A stretch of DNA of 64,000 bases from the NCBI RefSeq assembly GCF_019749295.1, contig NZ_JACWFG010000015.1:86578-150577 (forward strand), in the 5' to 3' direction. Both the position numbers and the translations under genes were made by a program. This stretch comes from Neobacillus niacini. Lineage in GTDB: Bacteria; Bacillota; Bacilli; Bacillales; Cytobacillaceae. Below, piece by piece: positions 52,161 through 61,091 of this stretch. The notes below the pieces were generated by a model. That model was not told where the DNA came from. It did no database searches and saw nothing but the letters and a program-made list of their open reading frames with translations. How positions within the stretch are numbered: the stretch's first letter is position 1; every line of letters begins with the position of its first letter.

Positions 52161-52862
52161 TTATCTTGATGGATTGGTGACCAAAACGATGACGCTCTTA
52201 TCTAAATCAAAGTCCCAATCGACAAAAATATCAATAACGGTCGTATCCAAAATTCCTTCAAAATGGTTGTTGTTATGAAGCAGTCCTTTTTCGAGTGTAC
52301 GCTTTGCAAGTTTTAGTTGTTCCTGCATTCCTTGCCGGATTAATTGCTTTTCAATTCTTACTAAGATTCCATTACGGATAACAAGGATTGACCGGGGATT
52401 CAATTGGCATGCGTAAATCTCTACAGGTTTCTTTTCAGATTCTGAGCTTAAATTAATTATCTCGTTAATTAGTTCTTCTTTTCCTGTAAACTCTTCATTA
52501 ATGGGATAGTCGATACTCGTTGTATCTGTGCAGATCCCTGTAAACATCGCGGATTTATTATGCAGTCCCCAATCATAGTAAAATTCTCGTATCTCCATAC
52601 CGGTAACAATTTTTATATATGCTTTTATTTCAGGAATGAGCGTTTGCATCACTAAATCCCTAGTTTGTTGAACACTTTCCACTTGTTTTTGATTCATTAG
52701 TACTCTTTCTGTTGGAGATAAGAAATTCCGAATATAGACGATAATAAAGGTTTTACCTAATGAAACATGCACCGATTCTGGACCTTTACCAAAATAATCA
52801 CGCAGTATCTTACTAATATAGCTGCTTAACTCAACAGTTTGTTTATGAATGGGTGACTCCAT
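52161..52862 (-). CDS. DUF2294-domain protein (two copies)
   Basis: 233 residues with two related halves. The first starts ELSSYISKILRDYFGKGPES, with VHVSLGKTFIIVYIRNFLSP and a TPTERVLMNQ-like STPTERVLMNQ region (here SPTERVLMNQKQVESVQQTR). The second ends LHNNNHFEGILDTTVIDIFV then DWDFDLDKSVIVLVTNP. This is the Na+-translocating/DUF2294 family, whose function is unclear. It is cytoplasmic and monocistronic. Confidence 0.78.
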   Translation of the reverse strand: MESPIHKQTVELSSYISKILRDYFGKGPESVHVSLGKTFIIVYIRNFLSPTERVLMNQKQVESVQQTRDLVMQTLIPEIKAYIKIVTGMEIREFYYDWGLHNKSAMFTGICTDTTSIDYPINEEFTGKEELINEIINLSSESEKKPVEIYACQLNPRSILVIRNGILVRIEKQLIRQGMQEQLKLAKRTLEKGLLHNNNHFEGILDTTVIDIFVDWDFDLDKSVIVLVTNPSR

Positions 52863-53009
52863 TTTCGAGAACTCCTTTTTCCGTGACTAGTTATTTACCA
52901 CTAGCATACCCGTTTTACTGGAAATAATTAGCATGGTTTGTTACTCGGAATAAAAATATAATGGAAGAAGGTGAAGGGATAGAAAGCCATTCGCTTTGAG
53001 GAGTAGGAT

Positions 53010-53156
53010 ATGTTTTCAAGCATGAGCAACAAAGTTTTAATAGACACATATTTTAATGCTGTAAATCTAAAGTTAGACGAAGATTTTATTAAACTGTTAG
53101 AAGAAGAAATAGTTAGAAGAGGGATACAATTAGATAAGGTTGAAAGAATGGTATAA
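53010..53156 (+). CDS. sda: Sda-like inhibitor of sporulation kinases, 48 residues
   Basis: ATG 53010 sits 6 bases after GAGGAG. The product contains MSNKVLIDTYFNAVNLKLDE then DFIKLLEEEIVRRGI, matching Sda of B. subtilis ([20 protein letters not shown] then DFIELIENEIKRRS) in pattern and length. Sda blocks the KinA dimerisation domain when DNA replication is perturbed, holding back sporulation. A DnaA-box cluster such as precedes the B. subtilis gene was not evident in the short upstream region. Confidence 0.85.
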   Translation: MFSSMSNKVLIDTYFNAVNLKLDEDFIKLLEEEIVRRGIQLDKVERMV

Positions 53157-53298
53157 CCATAGCTTTTTGACTTAAATACTATGAAACTTACCCTCAAAAA
53201 TGATTCGTAGAAGTAAAAGTAATAAGAACGGCGAATGGCTTCTCGCTCTTCACTTATTCCATCGAAAATATTAAATAGTCTGACTACTTACACTTTTT

Positions 53299-53332
53299 AA
53301 AAAAAGCTAGACCATGCGTCTAGCTTTTTTTT
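53299..53332 (+). terminator. Terminator downstream of sda
   Basis: AAAAAAGCTAGAC pairs with GTCTAGCTTTTTT around a 5-base loop, then Ts. The 300 bp spacer on either side shows nothing else. Confidence 0.8.
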
Positions 53333-53458
53333 CTTGCACTTATTTTGATTATGTCGTTTTTCCCCTTATATCTCAATCAATAGTTTTGTATAATTCTATA
53401 TAATGAGAAATTTTTAAGATGACCACGAATGATACCTTTGAAAAACGGAGTGCTTGAA

Positions 53459-53947
53459 ATGTTAATAATACGTAACGCAACGATGAAGGATTTACCTGAC
53501 ATTGTCATCATTGAACACATTTGCTTTCCAATAGAGGAAGCAGCTACAGAAGGAGCGCTAAAAAAACGAATACAATATATTCCAGATAGTTTCTTTGTAG
53601 CGGAAGAGAATGGTGTGATTATAGGTTTGGTTAACGGACCAGTAATTGAAACAGAATTTATTACAGATGACTTATTCGATGGGATTAATCCAAATCCGCC
53701 ATCCGGAGGTCATCAAACGGTCTTAGGAGTGGCGGTGACTCCTCATTTCCAAACTCGAGGAGTGGCAACCGCATTACTATCACACCTTGAAAAACATGCA
53801 GCAGGAAAAAAACGTGTAAGTATAACTTTGACTTGCAAGGAGGACTTAATCCGATTCTATGAGAATCTGGGGTACCGGAACATGGGAGTTTCGAAATCAG
53901 AGCATGGCGGCGTAACATGGTACAACATGAGTAAAAAGTTGATTTAA
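53459..53947 (+). CDS. GNAT-family N-acetyltransferase
   Basis: ATG 53459 follows ACGGAGTGC; the upstream ATG lacks a site. 162 residues begin MLIIRNATMKDLPDIVIIEH and include FFVAEENGVIIGLVNGPV, HQTVLGVAVTPHFQTRGVAT with the acetyl-CoA loop, and DLIRFYENLGYRNMG. It resembles arylalkylamine/serotonin-type acetyltransferases. Substrate unknown. Confidence 0.83.
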   Translation: MLIIRNATMKDLPDIVIIEHICFPIEEAATEGALKKRIQYIPDSFFVAEENGVIIGLVNGPVIETEFITDDLFDGINPNPPSGGHQTVLGVAVTPHFQTRGVATALLSHLEKHAAGKKRVSITLTCKEDLIRFYENLGYRNMGVSKSEHGGVTWYNMSKKLI

Positions 53948-54005
53948 GCCTATTGGAGGAGAGTTAATGATTTATAGAGATAAAAGCAAAATATTCAATT
54001 AACTT

Positions 54006-54033
54006 GAACCCGATAACCTGGGTTCTTTTTTTT
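54006..54033 (+). terminator. Terminator
   Basis: GAACCC/GGGTTC stem followed by a run of Ts. Confidence 0.7.
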
Positions 54034-54149
54034 ATGATTAATTAATGAGGCGGTTTCCTTTTTACAAAAAATGTACCCAGCTATATAAACCCGAGGAACC
54101 CATGTTAACAATCCATTTAATTGTTGAATATGGGGCCGATTTCATTCGC

Positions 54150-54986
54150 TTATGGCAGGAGTCCTGCTATTCCCAATAGAGATAAAACAATTTCAAAAAG
54201 AATAAGAATGACAATAATCCATTCAACGAATAGTCCGCGAATCGAGTGACTGATGGTCGAAAATCCATCCATAATGTTGTAGAGTATTTCCGTTTTACTT
54301 TTTAAGATTTTATAACGGTCATTTAATTCGAAAAACTCATGCATCCGATCATAAAAGTCCCCAGCAGTACTGCTTGTCCAAGTAATATCAGGTTTATCAA
54401 GAATCATGATGTAAGCAAGGGTATTATACTCATGACGGATAATTTTTGCCGTGGTCCTCGCCAGTTCCTTATTGCCGATTCGAAGCTTCCCCTTTTCTAA
54501 TCGATCAATCATTGTTTCCAGCTTATCATTAATATGCCCCAGCTGTTCCTCCGTCTTTTCCAATGCCACCGATTTGGCCAGTACAGTGGAAATTAATTCA
54601 GGATAGTAGCTTTCATATTCAGGAACGACCACATATTCGTCCGTCAGCTCGATGCTTTCGGTTTCTTTAACGTGTAAGCTGTAATCATCGCTGTACCTGT
54701 CAGCACCACTAACGTCAATTTCAGGCTCAAAGGAGTGGAGGTAGTTCAATAAAGCAGTTATCTCATTCGGAGTGGAGTGATTTATGAAGACAATGCTGCC
54801 AAAAGAAAAAACAAGTACCATCTGAGTTTCGTCTACATTTTTCAAAAGGATTGATTTTAAAATTTCACCTCTTAAAATTAATGGTTCTTCCCAGGTGAAT
54901 TTCTTCGGTATTCCACAATGATCGGCGATTTTGTTTAGATCTATTTCATTTGTAATGGCAAAGGCTTTAAAGATTAAATCTCTCAT
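54150..54986 (-). CDS. DUF155/RMD1-family membrane-tail protein
   Basis: The start may be ATG 54986 or the GTG codons just before it. The 278-residue product has the family signature VLVFSFGSIVFINHSTPNEI, a coiled-coil-like middle and KILKSKTEILYNIMDGFS, and ends in a hydrophobic helix (WIIVILILFEIVLSLLGIAG). Fungal relatives are mitochondrial and linked to sporulation or meiotic division; bacterial function unknown. Confidence 0.82.
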   Translation of the reverse strand: MRDLIFKAFAITNEIDLNKIADHCGIPKKFTWEEPLILRGEILKSILLKNVDETQMVLVFSFGSIVFINHSTPNEITALLNYLHSFEPEIDVSGADRYSDDYSLHVKETESIELTDEYVVVPEYESYYPELISTVLAKSVALEKTEEQLGHINDKLETMIDRLEKGKLRIGNKELARTTAKIIRHEYNTLAYIMILDKPDITWTSSTAGDFYDRMHEFFELNDRYKILKSKTEILYNIMDGFSTISHSIRGLFVEWIIVILILFEIVLSLLGIAGLLP

Positions 54987-55272
54987 ATTCACCACTCATT
55001 TCAATATTTTTGTTTTATTTCATCTATATATTAGTATATGAGCTGTGAAGGAGAAATAATGAAGGATAAGTGTAAATAATAGAGAATTAATTATGATGTA
55101 CTAGTGAACGGGGTTGATACTAGTAAATACAGCCTGAAAAAAAATTGAGGAAAGATATCATGACTGAAAAAAACTCTACCTGCTGTTTCCATTTAGAGAT
55201 AGTGGATATTTTGAAATCCCTTGTCATACTTTCTCCTTAAAGTCGAAATAATAAAATAAAGGAGAGATGATT

Positions 55273-55407
55273 ATGGATGAGATAAAGGACTATGTCGCCG
55301 CAGACTTGTCGTCAAATCTGGTTAGTGAGCTCAAATCACTTGAAGAAAAATTAAGTGAAAAAACGAATAAAGAAGTTGTGGTTATTGCATACGAAAAGGA
55401 CAAATAA
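55273..55407 (+). CDS. 44-residue acidic small protein
   Basis: ATG 55273 is preceded by AAGGAGAG. The product MDEIKDYVAADLSSNLVSEL continues KSLEEKLSEKTNKEVVVIAY and EKDK, a helix followed by a strand. It is convergent with the cell-wall hydrolase gene, sharing a terminator. Function unknown. Confidence 0.6.
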   Translation: MDEIKDYVAADLSSNLVSELKSLEEKLSEKTNKEVVVIAYEKDK

Positions 55408-55414
55408 AAAGCAA

Positions 55415-55444
55415 AAAGAGCCGTCAATTTCAAAACGGCTCTTT
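55415..55444. terminator. Bidirectional terminator
   Basis: AAAGAGCCGT/ACGGCTCTTT is a perfect 10 bp stem between convergent genes. Confidence 0.75.
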
Positions 55445-55447
55445 CAT

Positions 55448-56161
55448 CTATTTTGCAAACACATGATTTCCTACTGTCTTTACTACTTCGCGAGTTGTAA
55501 TCCAAGTATCAGTTGCGATTTCTGGATTATAAAAATAAATACAATCATTTAAGCGATCTTGTCGTGTTAGAGCTTCTTCGACTGCGCGAATTGCTTCATC
55601 TGATGCCGCATTATTGATCTCGCCATTTTGTACTGGTGAAAATGCATATGCCTCACCAACAACTTCATTAATAACTTCTGTTACTGTATTTGGAAACTCA
55701 GGTGATTCTACCCGATTTAATACCACAGTCGCAACGGCTACTTTTCCCTCATATGATTCACCTTTTGCTTCTGCCTCTACTAGTCTCGCAAATAGATCTT
55801 TCTCCTCGTTTGAGATGGAAACCGCTGGTGTCTCGGCTTCTGGCGGGTTAACCACTTCAGGTTCTGAGGTTTGTGGTTCTATTACAGCTGTTACACCAAC
55901 CTCTGTTTCTTCTTGAGGTCGTTTTTCAACAAGATCTTGTTTATTTGGAATGAATTCTTTTTCATCATTAAATTCATTATATTCTTGATTCATTTCATAC
56001 ATAATTGGTCCATATGCATATGCTTGTCCAATTTCAGCCAGGCTGTCTACATTTACAACTTGATATTCAGTTATCGCTTCAACTGTTGGATTGTGAATTC
56101 CGATAAATGCAAATGTAGCTACACAAGCTACCGCAACTTTTTTGAAATAAGTGTTTTTCAT
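55448..56161 (-). CDS. SleB/CwlJ-type cell wall hydrolase, secreted
   Basis: 237 residues behind AGGAGGTAGC. A signal peptide (KKVAVACVATFAFIGIHNP) is followed by a low-complexity Glu/Pro region, then a Hydrolase_2 domain: LFARLVEAEAKGESYEGKVA with the catalytic Glu, VLNRVESPEFPNTVTEVI and FSPVQNGEINNAASDEAI. The family contains lytic transglycosylases active on spore cortex and germination, and some vegetative relatives. No LysM domain is present. Confidence 0.88.
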   Translation of the reverse strand: MKNTYFKKVAVACVATFAFIGIHNPTVEAITEYQVVNVDSLAEIGQAYAYGPIMYEMNQEYNEFNDEKEFIPNKQDLVEKRPQEETEVGVTAVIEPQTSEPEVVNPPEAETPAVSISNEEKDLFARLVEAEAKGESYEGKVAVATVVLNRVESPEFPNTVTEVINEVVGEAYAFSPVQNGEINNAASDEAIRAVEEALTRQDRLNDCIYFYNPEIATDTWITTREVVKTVGNHVFAK

Positions 56162-56478
56162 GTGTGCTACCTCCTGATGTTTTTGTCTGATATAAGACTA
56201 ACATCGACAGGGACACGTTATACAGAACGATAAGGTTACATTTCTTTATAGTTTCATGAACAACATTACAGTAGCGGTAATAATGTGACATAATGCCTAG
56301 CAATCTGTCATAATCAACCCATTTTTACGGTATAGAGGAATATTTTGTATAAGAAATAAGGCGGATAGTGAGTTTTTGGAAAGTATTTCTATAATCTAAT
56401 ATTTCGGAAATGAAAATAACTGTACATTGTGATACGATTAACATAATAAATGTATGAATATATTGGAGATGGATTTGC
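56162..56478. other. 317 bp divergent spacer
   Basis: AT-rich region between divergent genes that presumably holds both promoters. No open frame with a ribosome site and no clear palindrome was found. Confidence 0.35.
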
Positions 56479-57687
56479 ATGCTAGTTTGGAAGCGTAATT
56501 TGTGGGTATTATGGATAGGAGTTTTTTTCACTTCAGCAAGTTTTTCCATGGTTATCCCATTTTTGCCTATTTTCCTGCTTCAAATTGGTGTGCATGAACA
56601 CACAGAAGTATGGTCAGGCTTGTTATTTAGTGCTGCATTTTTTGCAGGAGCGATCGCTTCCCCGTTCTGGGGACGGGTGGCAGATAAATATGGAAGAAAA
56701 CCATTGTTAATCCGAGCTGGATTAGCTCTTTTTGTAGTCTATACATTAACTGCTTTTGTTACAAATCCATACCAGCTATTAGGATTACGGATTATGCAGG
56801 GTTTGTTAAGTGGATTCATTCCTGGTGCTATTGCCTTAGTCGGTACCAATACACCCAGCAATAAAGTAGGTTACGCTCTTTCAATGATTTCCTCCGCTTC
56901 TGCTTCCGGTGGCATCGTTGGACCGCTGTTAGGAGGAGGAATTGCTTCTTTAGTGGGAAACCGAGTGGCGTTTGGCAGTGCAGGAATGTTTGCGCTCATT
57001 TCGACACTCCTAGTTATCTTTTGGGTGACGGAAGAGAACTTCACTCCCAGTAAAGAGAAGGGCTCGATCATGAATGATTTTAAAATGGCAGCCTCTAATC
57101 GTTCCTTGATGCTTGTACTCGCTTTAACTGCGATTACATCGGGTTCAATTATGACCATTGAACCCGTCCTGCCATTATATATTGTGGACCTTGGCGGTTC
57201 TTCTGAGCATGCTTCGTTACTTGCGGGAATTGTGTTCTCACTGCCCGGTATCGCTAGTGTTATTTTTGCTCCAATGTGGGGAAGATGGGCAGATAAGGCC
57301 GGTTTCCAAAAGGTCTTATTTATCGGCTTAATGGGCGGGGGAATCGGAACCATTGCCCAAATTATTTTCAGCAATATTTGGGGATTTTCCATTACCCGTT
57401 TCATATTTGGTATCTTTTTCTGTGCCGTATTCCCCGCACTAAACGGGCTGGTGGTAAGGTCAACACCGAAAGATTTCCGCGGCCGGGCCTTTGGTTTACA
57501 CCAGACCTCTAATCAAATAGGAGGTATGATTGGCCCCATCATCGGAGGAATCCTTGGTGGTTTTTTTCCAGTTCAAACCGTATTCGTGGTAACTGGTTTC
57601 TTACTTCTCGGTGCAACAGGTATGGCTTATTGGAAGGCAAATGATTTAAATCGCGGGCTTAAAACGAAAGCCGTACCCGAAAAGTAA
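56479..57687 (+). CDS. MFS multidrug-type efflux transporter
   Basis: 402 residues with twelve helices. WIGVFFTSASFSMVIPFLPI, GRVADKYGRKPLLI (motif A), RIMQGLLSGFIPGAIALVGT and GPLLGGGIAS (motif C of drug/H+ antiporters) point to the DHA1 12-helix drug-efflux group, similar to PmrA/NorA or YttB. The C-half repeats GRWADKAGFQKVLF. Specificity unknown. Confidence 0.86.
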   Translation: MLVWKRNLWVLWIGVFFTSASFSMVIPFLPIFLLQIGVHEHTEVWSGLLFSAAFFAGAIASPFWGRVADKYGRKPLLIRAGLALFVVYTLTAFVTNPYQLLGLRIMQGLLSGFIPGAIALVGTNTPSNKVGYALSMISSASASGGIVGPLLGGGIASLVGNRVAFGSAGMFALISTLLVIFWVTEENFTPSKEKGSIMNDFKMAASNRSLMLVLALTAITSGSIMTIEPVLPLYIVDLGGSSEHASLLAGIVFSLPGIASVIFAPMWGRWADKAGFQKVLFIGLMGGGIGTIAQIIFSNIWGFSITRFIFGIFFCAVFPALNGLVVRSTPKDFRGRAFGLHQTSNQIGGMIGPIIGGILGGFFPVQTVFVVTGFLLLGATGMAYWKANDLNRGLKTKAVPEK

Positions 57688-57689
57688 AT

Positions 57690-58160
57690 TTAAAAAGGAT
57701 ATAAATAGTATGTAAATACACCAACAATGATTCCCGTTATCGCTCCAAAAAAGACCTCTGTTGGTTGATGACCTAATAATTCTTTTAATTTTTCCCTAGA
57801 CTCCGGTTTCTTTAAATTGGGGTCTTTTAGTGTCTCAATCACCCTGTTAAAGTCGGCTAACAGGGTGTTTAGTATTTCTGCATGATACCCAGCATGCCTT
57901 CTAACCCCCATTGCATCATGCATTACGATTGCAGCAACCACAACACATATAGCAAACTCATTAGATTTAAATCCAGACATCAGACCAATAACCGTTGTCA
58001 AGGATACAATCATTGCGGTATGTGAGCTTGGCATTCCACCTGTACTAAACATCAAATTCCATTTTAATTCCCTTGAGGCTAAATAATGAATCGGTATTTT
58101 TACGAATTGTGCTAGGAACATTCCTAAAAAAGCAGCTAGAATCGGACAGGATAAATACAT
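57690..58160 (-). CDS. yuiD: Divergent PAP2-family membrane protein (YuiD)
   Basis: 156 residues of the DUF212 family: FLAQFVKIPIHYLASRELKW, GGMPSSHTAMIVSLTTVIGL (with the SSH metal or phosphate-binding triad) and DAMGVRRHAGYHAEILNTLL. The C-terminal part has HQPTEVFFGAITGIIVGVFT. PAP2-like, so a lipid phosphatase-type activity is inferred. Starts at an ATG behind AGGAGGTT. Confidence 0.88.
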   Translation of the reverse strand: MYLSCPILAAFLGMFLAQFVKIPIHYLASRELKWNLMFSTGGMPSSHTAMIVSLTTVIGLMSGFKSNEFAICVVVAAIVMHDAMGVRRHAGYHAEILNTLLADFNRVIETLKDPNLKKPESREKLKELLGHQPTEVFFGAITGIIVGVFTYYLYPF

Positions 58161-58311
58161 AATAACCTCCTAGATAATTGTTGATTTACCTTATAATCAT
58201 ATCAAAAGGATTTTTATGTTAAAGGGAGAATTATGAAAAATATAGAAGTTTTATGATAAAGAATGATTTGAAAAACTGGGGGAAATGATAGCACAGATTA
58301 TAAAAACAAAG

Positions 58312-58344
58312 AAGTAAGAGGGACAGCATAGTCTCTCTTACTTT
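58312..58344 (-). terminator. Terminator downstream of the HPr-like gene
   Basis: GAAGTAAGAGGGAC pairs with the GTCTCTCTTACTT arm (one wobble) around a 6-base loop, with As on the left. Confidence 0.65.
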
Positions 58345-58379
58345 CTATTGCAAGTGTATGGGTAAAAAGGCGGGTTTCA

Positions 58380-58637
58380 TTACTTTAATGTTTCAATTGT
58401 TTCTATTAATTTTTGCATTGCTTCTCGATCATCGGAACCAGAAGTTTCAATACTAATCTCAGCATTATTAGGGATAGCTAAAGACAAAACGCCCATTATC
58501 GATTTACAGTTCACTTTATGACCGTTGTAGGTAAGGTAAATATCAGACTCAAATTGAGACGTTACCTGAACCAATTGGTTTATTGCCCGACTGTCTAACC
58601 CTGACTTTCTATTTAATTGAATCGTTTTTAATACCAT
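58380..58637 (-). CDS. HPr/Crh-like protein lacking the catalytic histidine
   Basis: ATG 58637 follows AAGGAGTG, giving 85 residues; the longer frame to 58748 runs into a repeat and has no site. The fold is HPr (VLKTIQLNRKSGLDSRAINQ; VNCKSIMGVLSLAI). Position 15, the EI-phosphorylated His of HPr, is Asp here, while the HPr-kinase target Ser46 is kept. It therefore resembles Crh (Gln15), a regulatory partner of CcpA, rather than a sugar-transport phosphocarrier. Confidence 0.85.
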   Translation of the reverse strand: MVLKTIQLNRKSGLDSRAINQLVQVTSQFESDIYLTYNGHKVNCKSIMGVLSLAIPNNAEISIETSGSDDREAMQKLIETIETLK

Positions 58638-58733
58638 CGAGAAAACACTCCTTATCATTCTGGTTAATTCACACTCTTTTATGTATGAAAAATAAATACC
58701 AAATATGACAAGTATAGCCAGAGGGATAGCCAG

Positions 58734-58778
58734 GGGGACGGTTCTCATGGTCCAAAAAAGACCATGAGAACCGTCCCC
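58734..58778. repeat. REP-like 19 bp hairpin element
   Basis: GGGGACGGTTCTCATGGTC (58734-58752) is perfectly mirrored by GACCATGAGAACCGTCCCC (58760-58778) with a 7-base A-rich loop. The GGGGACGGTTCT sequence resembles dispersed palindromes associated with RAYT transposases in Firmicutes. No transposase lies nearby, and no other copy was noticed in this window. Confidence 0.7.
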
Positions 58779-58784
58779 ACGGTG

Positions 58785-59027
58785 TTAAATCCCTAGAACT
58801 TTTTCCAATTTCTCCTGATCAAACCCTAATATAACCTGTGATCCATTTTCATCCTCAATAAGTGTTGCAGGTGTTGCGGAGGCACCTAATTCTACAATTT
58901 CATCAAGGTACGCAGGGTTTTCTCTGATATTTCTTTCCTCAAATTCAATCCCATTATCCTTTAACCATAATTTTTCAGACGTACACGGACCGCAGCCTTC
59001 TTGAGTGTATATTACTACTTTTCGCAT
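58785..59027 (-). CDS. Glutaredoxin-like thiol protein
   Basis: ATG 59027 follows GAAGGAGGAATGG. 80 residues with VVIYTQEGCGPCTSEKLWLK, the CxxC (CGPC) redox motif at about 11-14, and GASATPATLIED with the cis-Pro. It uses the thioredoxin-like CGPC rather than CPYC. Likely reduces disulfides or mixed bacillithiol adducts. The HPr-like gene follows across the REP-like hairpin. Confidence 0.86.
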   Translation of the reverse strand: MRKVVIYTQEGCGPCTSEKLWLKDNGIEFEERNIRENPAYLDEIVELGASATPATLIEDENGSQVILGFDQEKLEKVLGI

Positions 59028-59202
59028 AACCATTCCTCCTTCATTCATCATAATACCATCTTAAACCTTTCATAATTAAATGTCTCATTCCATGATTATA
59101 ATGATGTAGTGTTCATATAATCATTTGACCAACATACATATACAGTAAGAAGACAAGCAGTTATATAGGTAAAAACAGAGAAAAGGAGACAAGTACAAGG
59201 GG

Positions 59203-59925
59203 ATGGAGTTTTTACAAGAAATCATAGCGAATTATGGTTCATTTTTATCATTAGACGCCTTGGGAGATGTATTAACAGATCCTGCTAGTTGGGGAATCAT
59301 TGGTACCTTGGTTATTTTAGAAGGGTTATTATCTGCTGATAATGCATTAGTACTCGCTGTTTTGGTAAAGCACTTGCCTGAAAAACAACGAAAGAAAGCA
59401 CTTTTCTATGGAATTATAGGAGCATATCTATTTCGGGTTATTGCGATTGGGATAGGCGTAACGTTGATTAATATTGGCTGGATCAAGATTGTTGGCGGTC
59501 ATTATCTCCTTTGGCTGGTTCTCCAACACTTTATGAACAAAAGAGAAGGAGAGGAAGAGATTCAAACCAAACAAGTCGGTTTTTGGAGCACCGTATTAAC
59601 CGTAGAGCTTATGGATATCGCGTTTAGCATCGATAGTGTCATTGCTGCGTTTGGTGTATCAAATCAGGTCTGGGTATTGTTCTTAGGAGGAATCCTTGGA
59701 ATATTAATGATGCGAGGTGTTGCACAATTATTCTTAGCGCTGATTGAAAGAATACCTGAATTTGAAACAACTGCATTTATATTAATTGGCATGATTGGAT
59801 TAAGAATGATCGGTGCTGCTTTTGGCTTCCAAATGCACGAAGTAATTTTCTTCAGTCTATTAATCGGCATCTTCTTTGGGACCTTCCTCGTACATTTTTT
59901 AAAAGGTAAGCCCATAACAAAGTAA
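59203..59925 (+). CDS. ykoY: TerC-family manganese exporter (YkoY/MeeY-like)
   Basis: 240 residues. LTDPASWGIIGTLVILEGLL, SADNALVLAVLVKHLPEKQR and DIAFSIDSVIAAFGVSNQVW closely follow the B. subtilis YkoY pattern, including the two acidic metal-binding helices. It supplies manganese to the outside or exports excess. The yybP-ykoY manganese riboswitch that precedes B. subtilis ykoY is not recognisable in the 150 bases before this gene. Followed by a terminator. Confidence 0.86.
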   Translation: MEFLQEIIANYGSFLSLDALGDVLTDPASWGIIGTLVILEGLLSADNALVLAVLVKHLPEKQRKKALFYGIIGAYLFRVIAIGIGVTLINIGWIKIVGGHYLLWLVLQHFMNKREGEEEIQTKQVGFWSTVLTVELMDIAFSIDSVIAAFGVSNQVWVLFLGGILGILMMRGVAQLFLALIERIPEFETTAFILIGMIGLRMIGAAFGFQMHEVIFFSLLIGIFFGTFLVHFLKGKPITK

Positions 59926-59930
59926 TGTTA

Positions 59931-59957
59931 AGAGACCAGCCTTTTGGGTCTCTTTTT
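59931..59957 (+). terminator. Terminator of ykoY
   Basis: AGAGACC/GGTCTCT stem followed by TTTTT. Confidence 0.8.
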
Positions 59958-60036
59958 GGTTAAAATTTCTCATTTTTTTAATAATCAGGTAAAATTATAT
60001 CGTTATTATTTTTTATTTTTACAGGGGGAAATTCTC

Positions 60037-60915
60037 ATGCGAGAAGAGGGTTATATAGAGGTAACAGGCGGGAGAGTTTGGTATCAACTATTCAATAAAA
60101 ATTCAAAAGCTACTCCTGTCATCATACTGCATGGTGGTCCAGGATCCTCAAGTTATTCATTAGAAGGATTACAAGCGCTTGAAAAAGACAGACCGGTTAT
60201 TTTGTACGATCAATTAGGGTGTGGCAGGTCAGATCGTCCGACTGACACATCTCTTTGGCAAATTAACCGCTTTGTAGAAGAATTAGCTCAGGTTAGAAAA
60301 GCTTTAAAATTAGACGAAGTACATATTCTAGGTCATTCGTGGGGTACAACCTTAGCAGTAGCCTATTGCTTAACGAAACCAAGCGGGGTAAAGAGTGTTA
60401 TTTTTTCAAGTCCTTGTTTGAGTGCACCACGTTGGGAGCAGGACCAAATTGAAAATCTAAAAAAACTCCCTATTGAAATTCAAGAAACAATTAAACAATG
60501 TGAGGAAAATGGAACAACCGATTCAGAAGAATTTAAAGCGGCCATTCAGGAATTTAACAAAGTATTTGTTTGTCGGATACAGGAAGAACCAGACCCTGAG
60601 TGGGTTAAAAAGGGATCAGGATATCGTAATCCTGAAATTTATAATATTATGTGGGGACCATCTGAATTTAGTGTAAAAGGGAATCTCAAGTCATTTGATT
60701 GTACAGCCCGATTACATGAAATCAGCTGCCCAACACTATTTACATGTGGACGATATGATGAGGCTACACCTGAATCAACGGAGTACTTTAGCAGTCTTGT
60801 ACCAAACGGACGTTTTCACGTTTACGAAAATAGTGCTCATTTGGCATATTTTGAAGAAAAGGAAGAGTTTTTACAAGTAGTAGGAGACTTCCTAAAAAAC
60901 ACTGATTCTAACTGA
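60037..60915 (+). CDS. Proline iminopeptidase-type alpha/beta hydrolase
   Basis: ATG 60037 lies behind CAGGGGGAA; the upstream frame from 59944 overlaps the terminator. The 292-residue product has ILHGGPGSSSYSLEGL (oxyanion HGGPG), DQLGCGRSDRPTD, the nucleophile elbow GHSWGTTLAV (about 104), the Asp in CGRYDEATPE and the His in NSAHLAYFE. This is the proline-specific peptidase family, cutting N-terminal proline from peptides. Terminator follows. Confidence 0.88.
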   Translation: MREEGYIEVTGGRVWYQLFNKNSKATPVIILHGGPGSSSYSLEGLQALEKDRPVILYDQLGCGRSDRPTDTSLWQINRFVEELAQVRKALKLDEVHILGHSWGTTLAVAYCLTKPSGVKSVIFSSPCLSAPRWEQDQIENLKKLPIEIQETIKQCEENGTTDSEEFKAAIQEFNKVFVCRIQEEPDPEWVKKGSGYRNPEIYNIMWGPSEFSVKGNLKSFDCTARLHEISCPTLFTCGRYDEATPESTEYFSSLVPNGRFHVYENSAHLAYFEEKEEFLQVVGDFLKNTDSN

Positions 60916-60926
60916 CAAAATAATGT

Positions 60927-60956
60927 AAAAGGACAACCGTTGTGGGTTGTCCTTTT
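60927..60956 (+). terminator. Terminator
   Basis: AAAAGGACAACC/GGTTGTCCTTTT with a 6-base loop. Confidence 0.85.
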
Positions 60957-61091
60957 CGCATATTATATAGAGGAAAGTAGAATGGTTTTCCGGAATATTA
61001 AGTTAATCTATTGCTCATTTACTTAACTCTTGCCAACGAGAAAGGAGGAACATAGTAATATGTTCTCCTTTACTAAATTTGACGTTTACTA

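Noticed and set aside
55160..55240. 26-codon frame behind GAGGAAAG
   Set aside because: Start and site are acceptable but the length and composition (MTEKNSTCCFHLE) give no further support.
59052..59202. yybP-ykoY manganese riboswitch before ykoY
   Set aside because: The motif's conserved hairpin sequences are not visible in the 150 bases upstream.
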